The notes beneath the pieces are model-generated. The model had not been told where the DNA came from and ran no database searches. It saw only the letters and a list, made by a program, of their open reading frames with translations. DNA of 64,000 bases from an uncultured Clostridia bacterium (GTDB lineage: Bacteria > Bacillota > Clostridia > TANB77 > CAG-508): contig CAOSLI010000004.1 of NCBI GenBank assembly GCA_948524275.1, positions 1-64,000 of the forward strand, written 5' to 3'. The position numbers and the translations under genes were made by a program. Within the stretch, counting starts at the first letter, position 1. Each line of letters opens with the position of its first letter. Of this stretch, positions 45,532 through 56,150 are shown piece after piece.

Positions 45532-46629
45532 TTATTTTTTGAAACCCTTATTTTTTAAGAATGGTGGTACGTCTAAATCTACTCTATCACCTTCTGGAAC
45601 TGGTGCTCCTTGTTTTACTGGCCATGCAGATTTTCCAATTGTTGTTTCAGCCCCACCTGGTCTTTTATCAAATCCAGTTGCTATAACTGTTATGCAGATA
45701 TCTTCATCTAGGCTCTTATCTATTACTGTACCGAAGATAATGTTTGCTTCAGGGTCTACACTTCTTTGTACTAATTCAGCTGCTGTATTTACTTCATGTA
45801 ATCCTAAGTTTTCTCCACCAACAACATTAATGATTACTCCCCTTGCTCCTTCTATCGTTGTTTCTAATAATGGACTTTGGATAGCTTGTTTTGCTGCATC
45901 TTCTGCTCTGTTTTCTCCTGATGCTCTTCCTATACCCATATGTGCCATTCCTGTATTAAGCATTATTGCTTTAACATCTGCAAAGTCTAGGTTAATTGAA
46001 CCTGGTACTGCAATTATGTTAGATATACCTTGTACACCTTGTCTTAATACATCATCTGCCATTTTAAATGCTTCTGTCATTGTTGTATTTCTGTCTATTA
46101 TTTGAAGTAGCTTGTCATTTGGTATTACAACCAATGCATCAACTTTTCCTTTTAAGCTTTCAATTCCACGTTCTGCTTGAAGTATTCTTTTCTTTCCTTC
46201 AAATCCAAATGGCTTTGTAACAACTGCTATTGTTAATATTCCCATTTCTTTAGCAATTGCTGCTACTACTGGCGCTGCTCCTGTACCTGTTCCTCCACCC
46301 ATTCCAGATGTAACAAATACCATGTCAGCTCCTCTTATTGCTTCTGATATTTCTGTTTTGCTTTCTTCTGCTGATTGAGCTCCTATATCTGGGTTAGCTC
46401 CTGCACCAAGTCCTCTTGTAATTTTTTCACCTATTTGAATCTTTGTATTTGCTTTTGATAACATAAGTGCTTGTTTATCAGTATTGACTGCTATAAATTC
46501 TACACCTTCAATTCCTGATTCAACCATTCTGTTAACTGCATTATTTCCAGCTCCACCAACTCCTATTACTTTTATTATAGTTGTATCATCTGCTCTCATA
46601 TTTTCATCATAATTGTTATCCATTAACAT
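45532..46629 (-). CDS. ftsZ: Cell division protein FtsZ
   Basis: 365 residues: the tubulin signature GMGGGTGTGAAP, VDALVVIPNDKLL, NLDFADVKAIM and the C-terminal anchor peptide DLDVPPFLKN. Forms the division ring; recruited to the membrane by FtsA. 43 bases after ftsA. Confidence 0.97.
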   Translation of the reverse strand: MLMDNNYDENMRADDTTIIKVIGVGGAGNNAVNRMVESGIEGVEFIAVNTDKQALMLSKANTKIQIGEKITRGLGAGANPDIGAQSAEESKTEISEAIRGADMVFVTSGMGGGTGTGAAPVVAAIAKEMGILTIAVVTKPFGFEGKKRILQAERGIESLKGKVDALVVIPNDKLLQIIDRNTTMTEAFKMADDVLRQGVQGISNIIAVPGSINLDFADVKAIMLNTGMAHMGIGRASGENRAEDAAKQAIQSPLLETTIEGARGVIINVVGGENLGLHEVNTAAELVQRSVDPEANIIFGTVIDKSLDEDICITVIATGFDKRPGGAETTIGKSAWPVKQGAPVPEGDRVDLDVPPFLKNKGFKK

Positions 46630-46672
46630 AAACTTTACTCCTCCTAAAATATTTTCTTTTTATCCTATAATT

Positions 46673-47887
46673 TTACGAATAGAAAAAATCTTTTACCTTT
46701 TCTAGTGCATTTTTAAAGAAACTTTCTCTGTTTGAGCCTATATCTAAGCTACTTGCAACTGTTTTGGCAAAAGGTCTTGCAGCTATATATCTAACAAGTG
46801 CATATGATGTTACATATATTGGCTTAATTTTGCCGTTTGCAAATTTAACAGGTATGTTTAATGTAATTTTTCCTACAATGTCGCTTTTACTTATAGTCGT
46901 AATTCCTTGCCCCGTCAGAATTACATTATTTATTTTTGGTTTTATAGCTTGATTTGATATATCATTGTTAACTAGCTCAAATATTTGCTCAACTCTAGCT
47001 TCAATTATCTCAACTATATTAGAGCTTCTAACAATCTTATTTCCATCTTTTGCTGTACTTAATATAATCTCTGTATCATTATCCATATAAGACTTTAGCG
47101 CTAGTCCATACTGTTTTTTTAGCTTTTCAGCTTCTTCATGTGATATATTTAATACTAATTCAATATCATTTGTAATATTTTTCCCTCCAACAGGTATTGT
47201 ATTAGTATATATAAATCTTTCACCATCAAATATTCCTATATCTGTATGTTCTGATCCAATATCTAATAGCATTATAAAATCATTCTGTTCTGATTCTTCT
47301 AAAACTAAATTTCTTTCTGCTAATGTTACAGGTACCATTCCATCTATGTCAATGTCTACTTTCTTAAAAATATTTGACATTATTCTTATATATTCTTTAT
47401 CAGCTAATATTATCTGTGCATTTAGTACAAAATTTGAACTAAATGCTCCTATAGGGTCTCTAACTCTCTTTCCACTATCTAGTATAAAATCGTTAGTTAC
47501 AATATCAATAACTTGTTTTCCCTCTGGTATATTAATGTCTTTTGCTTGCATTATTGCATTTGATATGTCTCTTGCAGATATTCCTGAATATTTATCCTTT
47601 GTTTCCTTTGTAATACTATTTTGTACTATAGTGACATATTTACCAGGAATTGTTATGTACGCAGAATTAATTTTCATATTCATTTCTTTTTCTGCTTCTT
47701 TTATAACATCTGATATAGAGTCAGCAAGCTTTGTTTCGTCTACTATCTTTCCTTTTTGTATGCCACTACTTATTTTATTGGTATTACAAATGACCTCAAT
47801 TTGATTAAAATTGTTGACTTCACCAACAACTAGACTAATTTTTGATGAGCCTATGTCAATGCCTACAATTATGTCACCTATAGCCAA
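46673..47887 (-). CDS. ftsA: Cell division protein FtsA
   Basis: 404 residues, actin fold with an SHS2 insertion. IIVGIDIGSSKI (phosphate 1), FIMLLDIGSEHTDIGIF (phosphate 2) and NVILTGQGI (adenosine) are visible. The C-terminal amphipathic helix ESFFKNALEKVKDFFY anchors it to the membrane. The start codon is TTG at 47887 with a G-rich ribosome site. Confidence 0.93.
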   Translation of the reverse strand: MAIGDIIVGIDIGSSKISLVVGEVNNFNQIEVICNTNKISSGIQKGKIVDETKLADSISDVIKEAEKEMNMKINSAYITIPGKYVTIVQNSITKETKDKYSGISARDISNAIMQAKDINIPEGKQVIDIVTNDFILDSGKRVRDPIGAFSSNFVLNAQIILADKEYIRIMSNIFKKVDIDIDGMVPVTLAERNLVLEESEQNDFIMLLDIGSEHTDIGIFDGERFIYTNTIPVGGKNITNDIELVLNISHEEAEKLKKQYGLALKSYMDNDTEIILSTAKDGNKIVRSSNIVEIIEARVEQIFELVNNDISNQAIKPKINNVILTGQGITTISKSDIVGKITLNIPVKFANGKIKPIYVTSYALVRYIAARPFAKTVASSLDIGSNRESFFKNALEKVKDFFYS

Positions 47888-47924
47888 AGTAGTTCCCCCC
47901 AGTCCTCATTTCTTATTTTGCTTA

Positions 47925-47953
47925 AGGATATATTATTTTTCGAAAAAAGTCAA
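47925..47953 (-). promoter_or_regulatory. Promoter of ftsA-ftsZ
   Basis: Minus strand TTGACT (47953-47948), 17-base spacer, TATCCT (47930-47925), about 38 bases before the TTG start. Confidence 0.55.
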
Positions 47954-48043
47954 TACAATTCGACATATTTTTGTAATATTTTTGTAATGATTTTGTAATG
48001 ATTTCCTAAAACCCTTACATTTCATAGTTTTAGACTTATAAGT

Positions 48044-48397
48044 TTATTTATTTGCTCTCTTCGCTTTTTCTAAAAGATATCTTCTTATAATTCCCAAATT
48101 ATTAAACATTCTTCCTATAAAGACTATTATAGCAGCTAGATAAATATCAACATTTAATCTTTGTCCTAAATATGTTAAAAGCATTGCTAATATTGCATTT
48201 ACAAAAAATCCAGATATAAATACACTTACATCGAAATTCTTTTTTACGTTTGATGCTATTCCTCCAAATACTGAGTCCAGCGCAGCTACTATTGCTATTG
48301 CTAAATATTTAGATGCACTATATGGTATAGCTGGAACTAATAATCCTATCACTGCTCCTAGTACGCATCCTATTATCATTGTAATTGTCATCATCAT
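48044..48397 (-). CDS. sbp: Small basic protein (DUF1290), membrane
   Basis: 117 residues, three or four membrane helices and a basic tail (RRYLLEKAKRANK). The family is found beside ftsQ/ftsA genes in Firmicutes; role unknown, presumably in the division membrane complex. It starts one base after the DUF881 stop. Confidence 0.88.
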   Translation of the reverse strand: MMMTITMIIGCVLGAVIGLLVPAIPYSASKYLAIAIVAALDSVFGGIASNVKKNFDVSVFISGFFVNAILAMLLTYLGQRLNVDIYLAAIIVFIGRMFNNLGIIRRYLLEKAKRANK

Positions 48398-48398
48398 A

Positions 48399-49118
48399 TT
48401 ATTCTGCCTCCTTCATGTATTTTGTTTCTATATCTTTTGTATATTTTTTTATCTGAACATTGTTTGATTGTTCTACACTTATATCTAAATAATTGATTTT
48501 CATAAGATCAACAAATCCACTATTTTTGGTATTAAGTGTACTTGATAAATATGTCTTATCTCCTATTGCTTTTACTATGTAGGGTGACGAAATCCTTGCA
48601 TTTGCATTTATGACAATAAAACTGTCTGTTATAGTAACTATATCTGTTAGATTTATTATCCTGTTTTCATTTATTGATATTGCTTCTGCTCCTGCGTATT
48701 TTAGCTCATTAACTAATGTACGTAAATCTTCTGCTGTATATATAGCTTCGTTAGTATCCTTAAGAGTTATTATAACTCCTTCTCCTTCTACATCTGTTAA
48801 TCCTAGAGTAGCATTAGATTCTTCAATTTCTTTATCAATTAAACTTGTTGATGCATCAGTATCATGAATTGTTTCTGAATATTCACGAATTTTATTTTGG
48901 TTTTCTTCGTATTGGGTTCTTGTTTCTTCATATCTTGATTTATAACTTGCAATCTGCCTTTTTAGTTCATCATTTCTTAGTCCTTCAATGTCTTGCTCTT
49001 TTGATTTATTAATAGTTTTAAATTGTATAAGCATTGAGCATATTAGTAGTAAGCTTAAAATTCCTGCAATTAGTGATATTGCTATCGTATTTTTATTGTT
49101 CTTTAATTTTAGTTTCAA
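48399..49118 (-). CDS. DUF881-family protein (copy 2)
   Basis: 239 residues: one N-terminal membrane helix (about 13-33), a coiled coil (about 40-85) and the extracytoplasmic DUF881 domain (GLTDVEGEGVIITLKDT, LVNELKYAGAEAISINENRI, SPYIVKAIGD). A tandem paralogue of the next gene, three bases apart. Function unknown; linked by position to cell division. Confidence 0.88.
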   Translation of the reverse strand: MKLKLKNNKNTIAISLIAGILSLLLICSMLIQFKTINKSKEQDIEGLRNDELKRQIASYKSRYEETRTQYEENQNKIREYSETIHDTDASTSLIDKEIEESNATLGLTDVEGEGVIITLKDTNEAIYTAEDLRTLVNELKYAGAEAISINENRIINLTDIVTITDSFIVINANARISSPYIVKAIGDKTYLSSTLNTKNSGFVDLMKINYLDISVEQSNNVQIKKYTKDIETKYMKEAE

Positions 49119-49121
49119 TTC

Positions 49122-49841
49122 TTACTCACCTCTTGATTTCATATATTTTTTTGTAATTGCCCCACTATATTTGGCAATTTCTATATTTGATGTTTTCTTA
49201 ATTTCTATTGGCATTTTACTCATTCTCATTTGTTGAATTGTGCCGCCGGCTCTTTCTAAGGCTCCATATAGCTTTTCTTGTTGTCCTATTGCCTTTATTG
49301 TACAAGGTGAGCTTATTTTCTCTCCATTTACTAAGATTACATTTCCAGCGCATAATATATAAGTTGAATTAACTATTCTTTCTCCATTTATTTCTATGGC
49401 CTCTGCTCCAGCGTTTGCAAGTTCATTTACAATTTCTCTTAAATCTCCATCATGTATGATTAGACTACTTGCGTCTTCAATTTGCATAGAACTTTGAGCA
49501 TCTCTAAGTGTTATTACAACTCCATCACCTTTTACCTTAGTTAGTCCTAAAAGTAAATTGTTTTGTCTTAGCTTTTCTGTTTTTTCAGTAGAATTACTTA
49601 TATTAGTAGTTGCAGTTTTCCTCATATTTTCTAATTCTTTTTCAGAATCTGCTAATTTTTCCACTTCTTTATCATATTTCTCTTTCCAACTTAATAAGCT
49701 GTCCTTAAGTTCATCATCTGCGAAGCTCTGTGATACTACTGAGTTTTCCAATCTCATGGTCTTTATCTGAATTGTTATTGCTAAAGTTAATGCAAAGCAA
49801 ACAATTCCCATTCCTATTCTGTTTCCATTTGTCTTTTTCAT
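49122..49841 (-). CDS. DUF881-family protein (copy 1)
   Basis: 239 residues with the same architecture as its neighbour: a membrane helix, a coiled coil, and the DUF881 domain (GLTKVKGDGVVITLRDAQ, IVNELANAGAEAIEINGERI, SPCTIKAIGQ). It lies 60 bases downstream of ftsQ. The two copies have clearly diverged, so the duplication is old. Confidence 0.88.
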   Translation of the reverse strand: MKKTNGNRIGMGIVCFALTLAITIQIKTMRLENSVVSQSFADDELKDSLLSWKEKYDKEVEKLADSEKELENMRKTATTNISNSTEKTEKLRQNNLLLGLTKVKGDGVVITLRDAQSSMQIEDASSLIIHDGDLREIVNELANAGAEAIEINGERIVNSTYILCAGNVILVNGEKISSPCTIKAIGQQEKLYGALERAGGTIQQMRMSKMPIEIKKTSNIEIAKYSGAITKKYMKSRGE

Positions 49842-49901
49842 AACTTTTTGTACTTAAAAGTATAAGTACTCTTGCCTCCTTAAAATATGATTTTAAGCTT
49901 T

Positions 49902-51065
49902 TTATGGTTCGCTTACACCTTTATAAACATCTTCACTAAAGTATGGATATTTGCCTCGCAGATCAACATTTACAAATATTTCTCCTTGTATACCCTTTTC
50001 TCTTTCCATAATTACTTTTATATATGGCATTTTAGTATCTAAGTTTGATGTATCTCCAAGGTGTACTTTTTTCTTTTCACTGTCCATATGTAAAATATAA
50101 TCTGATTTATTACTAATATCTATCATTTTAATAAAACTATCTAGTCCATTACTTTTAGCATATTCCATTATTTTAATAACATCATTTAGTGCATCAATAT
50201 CATCCTTGCATAGTCTGTTTCCTGGCTTCATCATTTCTTCTGATGTAGAATATCCCTTTATCTTTAGTTTGTCATCTACATTTTGTTCTGATATTTCTAA
50301 TATATATGCTTCACTTCCAATATACGCATAGACGTTAGCAAATTCAAATAAATACTCTAATACTCTTTCTTCAATTGTAAGTTCAATTTTTGATGGCAAA
50401 ATCCTTTTAACTTGTACTTTCCTAATATATGGTTCTTTCTTAATATTTGAATTTACTTCCCTTTTACTTATTTTGTATAGGTTTGTCCCACTTTGTATTT
50501 TAGATAAACTTATTACTCTTTCTTTCGATATTTTACTATTTCCTAAAACTTGTACTTCTTTTATATTAAATATTGGAGATAGCAAGAAAAGTACTATTGC
50601 AACAAGTACTAAAATTATTAAACCAAGCACTTTAATTTTTTTCTTTAGTTGTATTGACATTTTGGCCTTTGGGCTTGTCATTTTTTTCTTATGTTCAGTT
50701 CTCTTTCTCTCTTCTTCTTTTTCTTGTCTTTTTATTGCTTTTCTTTTGTTAAGATTCTCTTTTTTCTTTTGTTTCTTAATTTTGTTAACCTTTCTTTTGT
50801 CTGCTTTAGGCATGCCATCTTCCGTTCTTATAGCCTGCCTTGTTTCTTTTTTTAAAGGTGGAATTTGTTTTATTCCAATATATTTATCTTCGTCTACCTT
50901 TTTCGATTTTTCTTTTTGTATTTTTTTTGCTTTTTGCTTTTGTTTTTCTTCGCTCCCAACTTCAAGGTCATAGTTAAAAATGCTATTACTTCTAGCTTCT
51001 TTAGAGGCACCTCTTGGAGATGCCTTTTTAGTATTATATTTAGAATTAGTACTTTTCTTTTGCAT
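49902..51065 (-). CDS. ftsQ: Cell division protein FtsQ/DivIB with long basic N-terminus
   Basis: 387 residues. About 145 cytoplasmic residues very rich in Lys/Arg/Glu precede one membrane helix (about 147-167). Then come the FtsQ-type POTRA domain (IFNIKEVQVLGNSKISKERVISLSKIQSGTNLYKI) and the FtsQ/DivIB domain ending VNVDLRGKYPYF. The cytoplasmic tail is longer than in many relatives. Five bases after murA. Confidence 0.88.
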   Translation of the reverse strand: MQKKSTNSKYNTKKASPRGASKEARSNSIFNYDLEVGSEEKQKQKAKKIQKEKSKKVDEDKYIGIKQIPPLKKETRQAIRTEDGMPKADKRKVNKIKKQKKKENLNKRKAIKRQEKEEERKRTEHKKKMTSPKAKMSIQLKKKIKVLGLIILVLVAIVLFLLSPIFNIKEVQVLGNSKISKERVISLSKIQSGTNLYKISKREVNSNIKKEPYIRKVQVKRILPSKIELTIEERVLEYLFEFANVYAYIGSEAYILEISEQNVDDKLKIKGYSTSEEMMKPGNRLCKDDIDALNDVIKIMEYAKSNGLDSFIKMIDISNKSDYILHMDSEKKKVHLGDTSNLDTKMPYIKVIMEREKGIQGEIFVNVDLRGKYPYFSEDVYKGVSEP

Positions 51066-51070
51066 TTATA

Positions 51071-52333
51071 TCACCCTTTTTTTACTTTTATATTAGCACC
51101 AAGCTTTTTTAGTTTTTCTTCTAAATGTTCATAACCTCTTAATATATATTCTATGTTTTCAACTCTTGTTGTTCCATTTGCTGCAAGACCTGCAAGCACT
51201 AATGCTGCCCCTCCTCTTAAATCTGCACTACTTACTATTTTTCCTTCTAATATTTTTCCGCCATTTATCTTTATAATGTTTTCTTTTTCATTGTATTCGA
51301 TATCAGCGCCCATTTTTACTAAATCCTCTGTATATTTAAATCGATTTTCAAATATATTTTCCTTTATACTAGATATTCCCTTTGCTTTAGTCATAACTGC
51401 TCCAATTATAGGTTGCATATCAGTTGGAAATCCTGGATATGGCATTGTTTCTACAGATGTAGCCTTTAATTGCTTTGGAGCTTTAAGCGTTATTCCTTGT
51501 GTATCTATCCAGATTTTACATCCCATATCTTTTAATTTATATAGTACATCTAGCAAATCCTCTGCATCAGCATTTTCTACTCTAATTTCTCCACCTGTAA
51601 TTGCTGCAGCACAAAGAAGTGTTCCTGTTTCAATTCTATCTGACATTATTCTGTATTCTGCTTTATGTAGTTTCGATACTCCGCAGATTGTAATCTTACT
51701 TGTTCCTGCTCCATATACCTTAGCACCCATCTTGTTTAAACATCTAGCTAAGTCTTGTATTTCTGGCTCTTTAGCTGCATTTATAATATGAGTTGTTCCC
51801 TTGCAGTAAACAGATGCTAAAATTATATTTTCAGTTGCACCAACACTTGGAAATTCTAACTTAATTGTTTTTCCTATTAGTCCATTTGGAGCTTTGCAAT
51901 GTATATAATCTTCTTTTTCTTCTATCTCTACTCCCATTTCTCTAAATGCTTTTAGATGTAAATCTATAGGCCTTTTTCCAATATTGCATCCACCTGGATA
52001 TGAGAATGTTGCTTCTCCAAATCGTCCTAATATAGCTCCTGCAAGAATTACTGTTGAACGTAATTTATGCATTAAATCTTTTGGTATCGTTTTATTTGTC
52101 ATATTTTTACTTGCTATACATATTTTATCACTATCTATAGTTTCTTTGCAACCTAAAATTTTTAATATTTGCAATGTTATCTTTGTATCTTCAATATTAG
52201 GAATGTTATAAAATGTAACTTCCTCTGGATTAAGTATGGCTGCTCCCATTATTGGAAGTGCTGCATTTTTTGATCCTGATGCTTTTATCGTACCTTCTAT
52301 CTTATTTTTTCCTTCAATTACATAACTTTGCAT
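51071..52333 (-). CDS. murA: UDP-N-acetylglucosamine 1-carboxyvinyltransferase
   Basis: 420 residues of the EPSP-synthase fold. The active-site Cys lies in YPGGCNIGKRPIDLHL; KNAALP and PYPGFPTDMQP are conserved. First step of peptidoglycan precursor synthesis and the fosfomycin target; Cys at this site predicts sensitivity. Confidence 0.95.
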   Translation of the reverse strand: MQSYVIEGKNKIEGTIKASGSKNAALPIMGAAILNPEEVTFYNIPNIEDTKITLQILKILGCKETIDSDKICIASKNMTNKTIPKDLMHKLRSTVILAGAILGRFGEATFSYPGGCNIGKRPIDLHLKAFREMGVEIEEKEDYIHCKAPNGLIGKTIKLEFPSVGATENIILASVYCKGTTHIINAAKEPEIQDLARCLNKMGAKVYGAGTSKITICGVSKLHKAEYRIMSDRIETGTLLCAAAITGGEIRVENADAEDLLDVLYKLKDMGCKIWIDTQGITLKAPKQLKATSVETMPYPGFPTDMQPIIGAVMTKAKGISSIKENIFENRFKYTEDLVKMGADIEYNEKENIIKINGGKILEGKIVSSADLRGGAALVLAGLAANGTTRVENIEYILRGYEHLEEKLKKLGANIKVKKG

Positions 52334-52387
52334 ACTATATCTCCTTTCTAATTGATATATAGTATGTAAAGTTATTATTTATTGTTA

Positions 52388-55300
52388 CTATTTGGCACTT
52401 AAACTAATTGATAAAAGCTTACTTACTCCATTTTCCTCCATAGTTATTCCATAAACTGTGCTTGCCGCTTCCATTGTTCCTTTTCTGTGTGTAATTACTA
52501 AAAACTGAGTTTTAGTAATAAATTTCTTTAGGAACTCTGCATATCTGTATACATTTACATCATCAAGCGCTGCTTCTATTTCATCTAGTATACAAAATGG
52601 TGCTGGATTAATCTTTAGTATAGCAAATAATATTGCTATTGCTGTTAAAGCTTTTTCTCCACCTGATAATAGTGTCATGTTTTGAAGCTTCTTTCCTGTT
52701 GGCTGAACTTTAATATCTATTCCGCATTCTAAAATATTGTCTTCATCTTCTAATGTAAGTTCTGCCTGTCCTCCACCGAATAATTCTACAAATACTTCAT
52801 TAAAGTTTTTATTGATTTGGTTAAACTTTTCTTTAAATTGCTTTTTCATTGTTGTAGTCATTTCTGTAATTATATTTCTTAACTTAGTCATTGTATTTTC
52901 TAAGTCTAGTCTTTGCTCTGACATTGTTTCGTATCTTTCTTTAGCTGTTTTATATTCTTCTATTGAATCAACATTTACAGGTCCCAAATCTTTTATTTCT
53001 TTATGCAAGTTATTTACTTTCTTTTGGACTTCTCCTATATTTCCTTCTGGTTTTGAATAATCCTTCGCATTGTTTGGTGTAATCTCATATTCATTCCATA
53101 ATTCATTTATTGTGTCTGATATTTCCTGTTCTTGTGCAGTTTTTTTGGCATCTATTTTTATGATTTGTTCTTTAATTTTTTGGATAGTTTCAAATTGGTT
53201 AGATACATCTTTTTCTGCGCCATTCATTTTTTCATTCTTTTCTATTCTTGATACTTTTAATTCTTCAGATTTTGCATTACTATTAGATACTTCTTCTTTA
53301 ATTTTTATAATTGATGCTTCCATCTCTTCTATTAGCTTCGTTTGTTCTTCATTTTGCTTTTTGCTTTCTTCTATTTTAACCTTTTTATCTTCTATTGCCT
53401 TTTTATGATTTTCTATATCTGCCCCAATTCTTGCTACCATTTCTTCTATTGACATCTTACTTTCATCAAACGATGATACAGAGATTTTCAAGTTAGTAAT
53501 ATCTAAATTTAAATCATCTATATACTTTTGATCATCTTTATTTAGTTTAGCAAATTCACTTACTTCTTCTTGCAAAGTACTTACCTTTTCCGTTATTTCA
53601 GCTATTTCTTTTTCGCAGTGTTCTTTCTCCTTTTGACCATCTTCCATGGCTTCGTTTAAATTCTTTATAATTTCTTGTTTTTTTGTCTTGCTTTCTTCTA
53701 ATTTACTTATCTCGGCTTGTATAGCATTTAATTTTTCTTTTGCTTTTGCAAATTCTATTTCTGCTTCTTGCTTTGCTTTTGTGTACTCATCTATCTTGTT
53801 TATGATTTCTTCGTTTTCTTTTAAAAACAAGTCTTTTTCTTGGGCTTTACTTGCTATTTTTTCATCTATCTCTTTTATTTGCTTTTCTAATTTCTTTATC
53901 TCTGTTCCTCTACCTAAGATGTTTACCGTCTTTTTGCTATTAGAACCACCACTCATTGAGCCTGATGGGTTTATTACATCACCATCTAATGTAACTATTT
54001 TAAAATTGTATCTGTTATCTTTGGCTAGTTTTATGGCATGTTCCATATTGTCTACAATTACAGTTCTTCCTAGCAGATTATCTATTATATCTCTGTACTT
54101 TTTATCTGTCTTTACTAAGTCTGATGCTATGCCAATGGTACCTTCATTTTTGTTAAGTATGTTTTCTAGTTTTTTTCCCTTAATTGCTGATATTGGCAAA
54201 AATGTTGCTCTTCCTAGATTATTCTTTCTAAGATATTCTATCATTTTTTTAGCATCTTTTTCTTCATCTGTTACAATATTTTGAAGACTTGCTCCAAGTG
54301 CCATTTCTATTGCGAGTTCATATTTCTCATCAGTAGAAATAAGGTTTGCTAATACTCCATTTATTCCTCTTTTTAGGTCAAGATTCGCTTCACAAGCATT
54401 AAGTAAATCTTTTACAGATTTAGCGTATCCTTCTTTTTCCCTTTCTGTTTCTAGTAAGAAATTGTATCTTGTTTGCTTCATTCTTCTTTCATCTGTCATA
54501 TTGTTAATAAGAATTTCGTATTCTTTTTGCTTTTTGTCAAGTTCTTCTTTTTGCTTATTTATTTTCTCTAATTGCTCCCCTTTTTTATTTTTCTCTGTCT
54601 CGGCTTCAGTATATATTTTGTTAATTTCATTTCTTGTCTCTCTCTTTTTGTCAAGTTCTAGAATAATAGTATTTACTTCTTTTTCTTCTTGGGTAGCTCT
54701 AGTCTTATCGTTGCTTAAGTTAGTTTCAATTATGCTAATTTTGTTCTGCTTGTCATACTTTTGCTCATTTAAATTTTCTATATTCTCTTTTTTCTTTTCT
54801 ATTTCAATTTCTTTACTGCTTAGTTTTTTACTTAAAATAGACAGCTCTTCTTGTTTCTCTTCAAGTTCTTTTTGGAATTTTTCTTTGCTTTCTAGTAATC
54901 CTGTCTTTTTATCTTCTTTTGATCTTTTCTCTTCTTCTAGTTCTTGGATAGCTTGACTTGCTTCTCTTATCTCGCTTTCCATTCTTTCTTTGTTTTGATT
55001 ATTATTGCATATTCTTTCTTTGCTTAAAGATATATTTGATGTAATTTTTTCAATTTTAGTTTTACTCTCAAAACCGAGATTTTGTATCCTTTCTATTTCT
55101 TCTGTTATATTGTCAATCTCTTGTTTTAACTTTTCTTTTAGTTCTTGCATTCGGCTAAGTTTTTGATTTTCTTCTTTTTCTTGATTTTCAAAAATTTCTT
55201 GATCATTTTGTAATTCTTGCAATTTTTCTTTGTATGTATCTATTTTATATAAGAATAGCCCTACTTCTATACTTTTTAATTCTTCTCTTAAATCTAAAAA

Positions 55301-55942
55301 TCTTCTAGCTTTATCTGATTGTATTTTAAGTGGTTCTAATGTTCCTTCTATTTCTGATAATATATCATTTATTCTAATTAAGTTTACTTTTGTTTGTTCT
55401 AATTTCTTTTCTGATTCTTCTCTTCTTGCTCTATATTTTACAATTCCTGCTGCTTCTTCAAATATGTGTCTTCTGTCCTCTGATTTGTTACTTAAGATTT
55501 CATCAATCTTTCCTTGTCCAATTATTGAATATCCGTCTCTTCCAATTCCAGTATCCATAAATAACTCTACTACATCTTTAAGTCTGCAAGGTGTCTTATT
55601 TATGAAATACCCTGATTCTCCTGTTCTATATAACCTTCTTGCTACTGTAACTTCTGCATATTCTATTGGAAGGGATTTATCTTCGTTGTCAATTATCATT
55701 GAGACTTCAGCAAACCCTAATGATTTTCTATTTTGAGTTCCAGCAAAAATAACATCCTCAGATTTTGCTCCTCTTAAAGATTTCATACTTTGCTCTCCTA
55801 GTACCCAACGTATAGCATCTGAAATATTACTTTTTCCAGATCCGTTTGGTCCAATTACTGCTGTTATTCCTGGTTTAAATTCTAATATTGTTCTATCTGC
55901 AAATGACTTAAATCCCTGCAATTCCAACCTTTTTAAATGCAT
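52388..55942 (-). CDS. smc: Chromosome segregation protein SMC
   Basis: 1184 residues: Walker A GPNGSGKSNISDAI near the N-terminus, a long coiled coil, a hinge around residues 510-660 (GVLANLISTDEKYELAIEMALGASLQNIVT), a second coiled coil, the signature motif LLSGGEKALTAIAIL and Walker B FCILDEIEAALDD. Forms condensin with ScpA and ScpB. Intact over its full length. Confidence 0.97.
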   Translation of the reverse strand: MHLKRLELQGFKSFADRTILEFKPGITAVIGPNGSGKSNISDAIRWVLGEQSMKSLRGAKSEDVIFAGTQNRKSLGFAEVSMIIDNEDKSLPIEYAEVTVARRLYRTGESGYFINKTPCRLKDVVELFMDTGIGRDGYSIIGQGKIDEILSNKSEDRRHIFEEAAGIVKYRARREESEKKLEQTKVNLIRINDILSEIEGTLEPLKIQSDKARRFLDLREELKSIEVGLFLYKIDTYKEKLQELQNDQEIFENQEKEENQKLSRMQELKEKLKQEIDNITEEIERIQNLGFESKTKIEKITSNISLSKERICNNNQNKERMESEIREASQAIQELEEEKRSKEDKKTGLLESKEKFQKELEEKQEELSILSKKLSSKEIEIEKKKENIENLNEQKYDKQNKISIIETNLSNDKTRATQEEKEVNTIILELDKKRETRNEINKIYTEAETEKNKKGEQLEKINKQKEELDKKQKEYEILINNMTDERRMKQTRYNFLLETEREKEGYAKSVKDLLNACEANLDLKRGINGVLANLISTDEKYELAIEMALGASLQNIVTDEEKDAKKMIEYLRKNNLGRATFLPISAIKGKKLENILNKNEGTIGIASDLVKTDKKYRDIIDNLLGRTVIVDNMEHAIKLAKDNRYNFKIVTLDGDVINPSGSMSGGSNSKKTVNILGRGTEIKKLEKQIKEIDEKIASKAQEKDLFLKENEEIINKIDEYTKAKQEAEIEFAKAKEKLNAIQAEISKLEESKTKKQEIIKNLNEAMEDGQKEKEHCEKEIAEITEKVSTLQEEVSEFAKLNKDDQKYIDDLNLDITNLKISVSSFDESKMSIEEMVARIGADIENHKKAIEDKKVKIEESKKQNEEQTKLIEEMEASIIKIKEEVSNSNAKSEELKVSRIEKNEKMNGAEKDVSNQFETIQKIKEQIIKIDAKKTAQEQEISDTINELWNEYEITPNNAKDYSKPEGNIGEVQKKVNNLHKEIKDLGPVNVDSIEEYKTAKERYETMSEQRLDLENTMTKLRNIITEMTTTMKKQFKEKFNQINKNFNEVFVELFGGGQAELTLEDEDNILECGIDIKVQPTGKKLQNMTLLSGGEKALTAIAILFAILKINPAPFCILDEIEAALDDVNVYRYAEFLKKFITKTQFLVITHRKGTMEAASTVYGITMEENGVSKLLSISLSAK

Positions 55943-56107
55943 TTTTAGACTTTCCCTTCTTAATTTTGATTATAAGTATATGACATTTTCGCTTATATTC
56001 CTTAAATATACTGCCTTTGTTATTTATATCTCTTTTTTTACTTTCATATCTTATCATAAAAAAAATAGATTGTCTATTGATTTTGTTTGTTTTTCTATAA
56101 TAGAAAA

Positions 56108-56146
56108 GAAAAAGCAAAAGTAGTACATTTCACTACCTTTGCTTTA
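56108..56146 (-). terminator. Terminator of the Rpn-type nuclease gene
   Basis: AAAGCAAAAGTAGT / ACTACCTTTGCTTT hairpin with a 7-base loop and minus-strand T-run. Confidence 0.8.
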
Positions 56147-56150
56147 AATA

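Noticed and set aside
55908..56117. 69-residue open frame upstream of smc
   Set aside because: It overlaps the smc start, has no ribosome site and looks like AT-rich intergenic sequence.
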